DNA of 64,000 nucleotides from Pelodera strongyloides (taxonomy: Eukaryota; Nematoda; Chromadorea; Rhabditida; Rhabditidae): assembly GCA_036852015.1 (NCBI GenBank), contig JAANDG010000045.1, positions 310,001 to 374,000 of the forward strand. The letters are read 5' to 3'. This document shows, one piece after another, positions 58,881-64,000 of this stretch. Position 1 is the stretch's first letter; the number at the start of each line of letters is the position of its first letter. A program made the translations under genes and the position numbers. Under the pieces are notes generated by a model that was not told the origin of the DNA, did not search any database, and saw only the letters and a list, made by a program, of their open reading frames with translations.

Positions 58881-60237
58881 TCATTGGAAAATTTGCATGA
58901 GAAGGGAGACGAGCAGGGCAAGGACGAGGGAGTAGAGGAGGATCATGCTGGAAAATAATATTGCATCACAAACCACGTGTCGTACCACTTTAAAAACATT
59001 ACATGGTCGACTGGGAATGGACTCCATGTAGCCTGGCACACAGTGCAATACAATTAGAGTAAAATAAATGGAGTACTGTTGGTCCAGCAAACCTTTCACA
59101 ACCCACGTGCCATACCGCTTTAAAATAAACGTACACTACATGGTTGACTGGGAATGGTTTCCTCTCTGTGCTCTGCACTTGAGCATTGTGAGAGACGGAG
59201 AGAATCCGATCCGGTGATAGGATATACATGCAAATTGAGACGGTGCTCAAGCTGAAAGTAAAATAGAAAGTAAAGTAAATTGAAATTGTAAGCCACCGGT
59301 AGGCAGTGAGCGTAAATGGTCGATTATTGTAAGCTGTGGTAGATGTGATTTTTCTCTCACCACAGTTAAGTTAGACAGGCCGTTTCCGTGGCTTGGATGC
59401 CGGTATGCCAGGCTCACAGCCAAGAGACGCTATGCAGGTTTTTGAAATACCGGCCGGTTTTTTGAAACACGTCGAGTACACCATCATTCTTATGCAGCTT
59501 GTGCAAATGAACATAAATTAGAATAAAAGATCGAGCCAAATTCGAGTAATTTAGCATAAATACGTAAGAATTCAGATGCCCACGATGCGTTTCAAAAACT
59601 GGCCGGTATTTCGCTTTAATAGTTTCGAGTTTGAATTGAACCCACCCTTGTAAAATCAGAGCGGCCGTTGATAAATGTGTGCTTCTCATAGTTGAAGAGA
59701 GGAACGAGACGAATGAACAGATGAGGATATAGCCTGGAATATTTAGTTCCTGTTATTTAAAATGTTTTTTGCAAAACTTGAAATGCCTGACACCTGTTCA
59801 TTACGCTTGGTTTCCATTGTTTTATTATCAAATCACCTCTTTGCCGATCAACGACAACACGACGAGTTATGTACTACTTTCTTTTCATCACACCATGTGG
59901 TGTTATTTAATAAATAAATCTCATTTTGTGCTTAAAAATCGATTTCCATCTTTAATTGTATCTCCGCACAGATACACGTTAGGGATAATGTTGTATGGAT
60001 TTTTAGGATCATGCTATTTCGACGTAGAATTGATGCGAGTAACAAAAAGGTGTCGTATTTTTAGTGACCCACTCTCCTCAATTTCGCAAGTTTAATTTTA
60101 TCCCTTTGGTAGGTCGCGGAACGGAAATCGAACCATATCACTTAGATGAACAAATACTTACCTGCAATAATACTTTCGATCAGTCCGAATCCGTAGAGCG
60201 CTCCCGGGTTCACAATATTGGTTGAAGGCAATAAAAC
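58881..60237 (-). CDS. tentative membrane-protein gene, partial model
   Basis: Three exons join in phase on minus: 60162-60237, 59646-59733 and 59361-59412. They encode NPGALYGFGLIESIIAG, a hydrophobic YILICSFVSFLSS segment, and a short Gly/Ser-rich piece. A further possible exon starts at 59251, and the last frame at 58881-58945 encodes a hydrophobic tail MILLYSLVLALLVSLLMQIF before TGA, which could be a C-terminal membrane anchor; the phase of the last two joins is unresolved. A candidate first exon (ATG near 61173, signal-like MLTSFLYSICLV, donor in phase 0) fits upstream but overlaps an equally plausible plus-strand exon. No family recognised. Confidence 0.42.
59446..59620. repeat. MITE-like element, family A (inverted)
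   Basis: Left end decayed (AAATACCGGCCGGTTTTTTG), right end intact (GGCCGGTATTTCGCTTTA); lies in an intron of the tentative membrane-protein gene. Confidence 0.88.
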
Positions 60238-61122
60238 CTAAACAATAAAACGAATTGGGATCAGAACTTGGTCTTGCGGCATAGGCATAAAAAAAGCACG
60301 TGTCATTACGCCCTAAAGCGGTTTAACGGACGGTTTTTTGATGCAATATGGGTTTTATGTAATAATACAGGAAAAAGCATAGGCTGAAGAGGCAGGAAAC
60401 TTGCACCAAATTCGTGAAACGTGTTGTTTGTGGGTAGCGCTATATCACATCCTACCGTATCCGCACCAATATTCGAATGCGCGCGCTCTCACGATACTGT
60501 ACTTGCAGGCACTTTGCATTTTTTGCATCGTTGTGAATAATTTTTTGGGATTGTCATTCTGGGTGTTTACTTACCCACCCACCCTTCGATTTCCCTTGTG
60601 TAGGGCAGATAAGGGGATAATATCTGAGATCAAATGTACATGTTTTCTTTTCGAAACTAATAGTTATGGGAAGTGCAGATGGCATGATGGTAGAAATATT
60701 GTGTAATGTTTTAAGCGTATCTGCGCATCATGACCATGCGACTATTTACAAAGTAGCTGCCAACTGTACAAAGGTACGCTAGTACGCTTGGCTTACTATT
60801 CGAGTACGATTACATGTTCGATTTAGCTATTACTAATCGTGTTAATGTACGCACTTCGCGTTTTCGCCGTTATGTTTAAGATTTAGCCATGGCAATCCTG
60901 CAAAGGTACATATGGTATAGTGGGCCGTTCTTGGGATTGCTAGGGGTTACATTTCAGGGTTAGCTATGTATATACAGGATACCTGCTATGTTGGAATAAT
61001 ACTAATTGCTATTCCGGTTGACGTGTGTTATTAACCCTTCTAACTATCAGTGTAACGTGTAATATGTTTATCTTGTTGTTTACATTGCAAGTTATTGTTG
61101 GTTCTGCCGGTACATCATTTTC

Positions 61123-61240
61123 AGAGACGCGCGCATCAACCAGGCAGATCGAGTACAGGAAGGATGTCAACATGGTGGCCGATATCCACCAGCATATGAA
61201 CAAGGAATTACGCTTGGAAGCCGTCAAGGACGCTATCTAA
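61123..61240 (+). CDS. possible terminal exon of an unidentified plus-strand gene
   Basis: After TTTTCAG at 61122 an open frame encodes TRASTRQIEYRKDVNMVADI and ends NKELRLEAVKDAI with TAA at 61238-61240. Codons favour G or C at third positions, and AATAAA follows at 61289-61294, both suggesting a real 3' exon. No upstream plus-strand exon was found, and the opposite strand carries a competing candidate, so the assignment is weak. Confidence 0.35.
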
Positions 61241-61457
61241 GTTGGACACTAAGCCTTGTTCAGCCATTGTCGCGTTATACGTGTTGTGAATAAACCCTCG
61301 CTCGCGCCCTCGCTCGCTCATTGTTTCATCTCCTACACCATGTGATAAAGCGTACCACAAACATAATTTTTCTTGGAGTGTAGCGTAGAGAAAAGTATAA
61401 CTTTTCCCGGAGCGGAACGTAGAGAAAACTGTTTTTTTTGCTTATACAATAAAAGTA

Positions 61458-61710
61458 CTTTAAATTCTTTTTACGCTTCAAGAGCGTGCACCTTTATTCA
61501 AGACTCAAGACAATTGACGTGACTCAAGAAGCTATGCTCTGCCGCGAGTTCCTATATAACGGTTTGTTGAAACGTACACAGGCAAGGTTTCACTCCTAGG
61601 ATGCCTAGAGCTTTTATTGGAAACGAGTGGTAAATATGGGTTTTATGTAATAATACAGGAAAAAGCATAGGCTGAAGAGGCAGGAAACTTGCACCAAATT
61701 CGTGAAACCT

Positions 61711-61756
<46 letters not shown>

Positions 61757-62600
61757 CAAGAGCGTGCACCTTTATTCAAGACTCAAGACAAATTGAAATG
61801 ACCCAAGAAGCTATGCTCTGCCGCGAGTTCCTGTATAACGGTTTGTTGAAACGTACACAGGCAAGGTTTCACTCCTAGATGCCTAGAGCTTTTATTGGAA
61901 ACGAGTGGTAAATATGGGTTTTATGTAATAATACAGGAAAAAGCATAGGCTGAAGAGGCAGGAAACTTGCACCAAATTCGTGAAACCTGTTTTTTTTTTT
62001 ATACAATAAAAGTACTTTAAATTCTTTTTACGCTTCAAGAGCGTGCACCTTTATTCAAGACTCAAGACAATTGACGTGACTCAAGAAGCTATGCTCTGCC
62101 GCGAGTTCCTGTATAACGGTTTGTCGAAACGTACACAGGCAAGGTTTCACTCCTAGATGACGTGACTCAAGAAGCTATGCTCTGCCGCGAGTTCCTGTAT
62201 AACGGTTTGTTGAAACGTACACAGGCAAGGTTTCACTCCTAGATGCCTAGAGCTTTTATTGGAAACGAGTGGTAAATATGGGTTTTATGTAATAATACAG
62301 GAAAAAGCATAGGCTGAAGAGGCAGGAAACTTGCACCAAATTCGTGAAACCTGTTTTTTTTGCTTATACAATATAAGTACTTTAAATTCTTTTTACGCTT
62401 CAAGAGCGTGCACCTTTATTCAAGACTAAAGACAATTGACGTGACTCAAGAAGCTATGCTCTGCCGCGAGTTCCTGTATAACGGTTTGTTGAAACGTACA
62501 CAGGCAAGGTTTCACTCCTAGATGACGTGACTCAAGAAGCTATGCTCTGCCGCGAGTTCCTGTATAACGGTTTGTTGAAACGTACACAGGCAATTCGCGG
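61458..62600. repeat. block of direct repeats, unit about 280-365 bp, four copies
   Basis: Each unit contains CAAGAGCGTGCACCTTTATT, GAAGCTATGCTCTGCCGCGA, TGTTGAAACGTACACAGGCA and ATAGGCTGAAGAGGCAGGAA. Units begin near 61466, 61755, 62031 and 62396. Internal duplication of the GAAGCTATGCTC segment makes lengths uneven. An orphan segment lies at 60340-60420. Confidence 0.92.
61708..61752. repeat. poly(T) run
   Basis: About 40 consecutive T inside the repeat block, where other units have a short T run and an AATAAAAGTACTTT-like link. Confidence 0.95.
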
Positions 62601-62707
62601 CTCGCGTTGCGTGCAACGAGAAAATCGGCGTGCAAGCGGCAACGTCACGGCGTGCAGGCGGCGCGGAAAAATTTGCAAGCCGTTGGGTTATGGCGTGCAG
62701 GATTGCA

Positions 62708-62908
62708 CGCCGTACCCACGCGGCCTGCACGCCTTAACCACGCGGCCTGCACGCCGTACCCCCGCGGCTTGCACGCCGTACCCCCGCGGCTGCACGCCGT
62801 ACCCACGCGGCCTGCACGCCGTACCCACGCGGCCTGCACGCCGTACCCACGCGGCCTGCACGCCGTACCCACGCGGCCTGCACGCTGTGACGAGGCCGCT
62901 TGCACGCC
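62708..62908. repeat. 22-bp GC-rich minisatellite, about nine copies
   Basis: The unit is CGTACCCACGCGGCCTGCAC followed by GC. Frames through it look like long proteins only because the array lacks stops; they are not genes. Confidence 0.95.
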
Positions 62909-62987
62909 GAAAAAGAACCGTGCGGGTCAGGTCCTGACCCTGTACTAAACTGGACTAAACAATCACTGGTTGCTAAAAAACAATTCA

Positions 62988-62989
<2 letters not shown>

Positions 62990-63054
<65 letters not shown>

Positions 63055-63077
63055 AACAAACAACCAAAAAAAAAAAA
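62990..63077. repeat. poly(A) run
   Basis: Over 60 A, nearly uninterrupted, then AACAACAAAC and a second A run. It follows the minisatellite by about 80 bp. Confidence 0.95.
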
Positions 63078-63231
63078 CAATAATAACAAGAAAACTAGTG
63101 ATAGCACAAGCGAGGACATTGTTATAGCACAAGCGTAACAACTAGAAACAAAATAGGACAAGAAAACAGGATGAGGACTCGTAACCTAATACTCGTTTCA
63201 TCGATAAAATAATTTGCTAACCAAGTGACAA

Positions 63232-64000
63232 CTATAGAACTATATGCCTATAAATTACTAAAAATTCTTCTTTTGATCGACCATAATGGGTTTCCAGTGT
63301 GAGAATGAACGAAGCGTACTTCTCGTCGTCAAATGGCTCCACACGGCCTCGGGAATCACGACGCAAATCCGCCCTAAACACACAAAAAATTGTTTGTCAA
63401 TCACGAATTTAAGCAAAAGTTAAAATATGTACATTTTGGGAATAGTCAAGTCTCAAGTAGACAATAAAACAGAAAAGTAAATGAAAAAAGCAGACAAATA
63501 AATTTTTTAAGCTAATAGTCATAAAACTATAGAAAGCACTATAGAAAGTAAATACATCAAGTGAACTGACGACGTACAATGCTCTATTCAGGTGATATCT
63601 CCACTGGGTGATCCGTGTTAGCTTATCATCGTCTTGAACTGAAGGTTGTTTCTTCTGGATGATGAGGGAAGAGAGAGCTGAACAGTAAAGATGGTAAAAT
63701 AAGAAGAGGGAAAAAGAGGACATACATTATCAGACGAATATTAAATGAAAACTAACCTATGAAACGAACGACCACATGATCCGGAAATCTCAATAAACGC
63801 TGTGCAGGCAAAGAAGGTGATCCACCTGAATTGGTGAAATATTGTAATCCCCAGAATCTACTGTAAGAGCGTAGGAGCGCAGTGTTAGATACGAATCTGA
63901 TTCGTTAAAAACAATTTTTGCGAATAGAAACTACGTATAAATTAATATCAAGCTGACTACAATTGAAATGTACCTTCACTCCTTTCTTTCTCCGCTGGCC
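63232..64000 (-). CDS. 3' end of an unidentified gene
   Basis: Four exons join in phase on minus and run off the right edge: about 63972-64000 (partial), 63757-63825, 63578-63677 and 63232-63373, ending at TAG 63232-63234. The visible C-terminal 110 or so residues include LPAQRLLRFPDHVVVRF, DDKLTRITQWRYHLNRAL, ADLRRDSRGRVEPFDDEKY and LETHYGRSKEEF. It is charged and soluble-looking, with no signal or membrane segment. I do not recognise the family. Consistent phases over three joins support a real gene. Confidence 0.65.

Noticed and set aside
61009..61227. Minus-strand frame with a signal-like start, possibly the first exon of the membrane-protein gene
   Set aside because: It joins in phase to the exon at 60162-60237, but it overlaps a plus-strand frame with better codon bias and a nearby AATAAA. 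Neither is proven, so it is only mentioned, not annotated as an exon.
62527..63141. Overlapping open frames of 86-136 codons on both strands
   Set aside because: They run through the 22-bp minisatellite and the poly(A) run; the absence of stops is a property of the repeat, and the peptides are pure repeats.

Overview
This window is nuclear DNA of a nematode, most likely a rhabditid. Genes are split by many introns with T-rich acceptors ending in TTTCAG or TTTTAG, two genes have an acceptor just before the start codon as in spliced-leader trans-splicing, and short inverted-repeat elements fill introns and spacers. Three adjacent plus-strand genes (orc-1, emg-1, cnt-2) occur, as I recall, in the same neighbourhood of C. 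elegans chromosome III (Y39A1A clones). All exon models were made by eye from reading frame, splice-site and family matching; no search was run.

Layout: 1.2-3.5 kb, a hydroxypyruvate isomerase-like gene on minus (last exon not found) with two intact tRNA genes in its introns. 4.3-9.9 kb, a secreted, shortened M13/neprilysin-like gene on minus whose zinc-binding residues are lost. 10.1-14.4 kb, a PP1-like phosphatase gene on plus with nearly every catalytic metal ligand replaced or deleted, yet intact over 11 exons. 14.6-17.7 kb, a secreted cysteine-rich gene on minus. 19.3-28.1 kb, orc-1 (origin recognition AAA+ ATPase). 29.4-32.3 kb, emg-1 (18S rRNA pseudouridine N1-methyltransferase). 32.3-37.3 kb, a 5 kb spacer. 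37.3-48.3 kb, cnt-2 (AGAP-type Arf GAP with GTPase-like, PH, ArfGAP and ankyrin parts). 50.8-57.9 kb, a Fer/SPE-8-like SH2 tyrosine kinase whose SH2 domain is interrupted by a 303-residue single-exon insertion. 58.9-60.2 kb, a tentative membrane-protein gene on minus. 60.3-63.1 kb, a repeat block (a unit of about 280-365 bp, a 22-bp GC-rich minisatellite, long A and T runs). 63.2-64.0 kb, the 3' end of an unidentified minus-strand gene.

The genes mix housekeeping functions (replication licensing, ribosome biogenesis, Arf GTPase control) with fast-evolving ones (inactive peptidase, inactive phosphatase, nematode-type SH2 kinase, secreted Cys-rich protein). PP1-like and SH2-kinase families are expanded and often sperm-enriched in Caenorhabditis, so a germline role for those two is a reasonable inference, not shown here. 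The most noteworthy observations are the two adjacent dead enzymes, the split SH2 domain, a near-perfect 76-nt hairpin in a kinase intron, at least four dispersed inverted-repeat families, and a set of tRNA-like relics.
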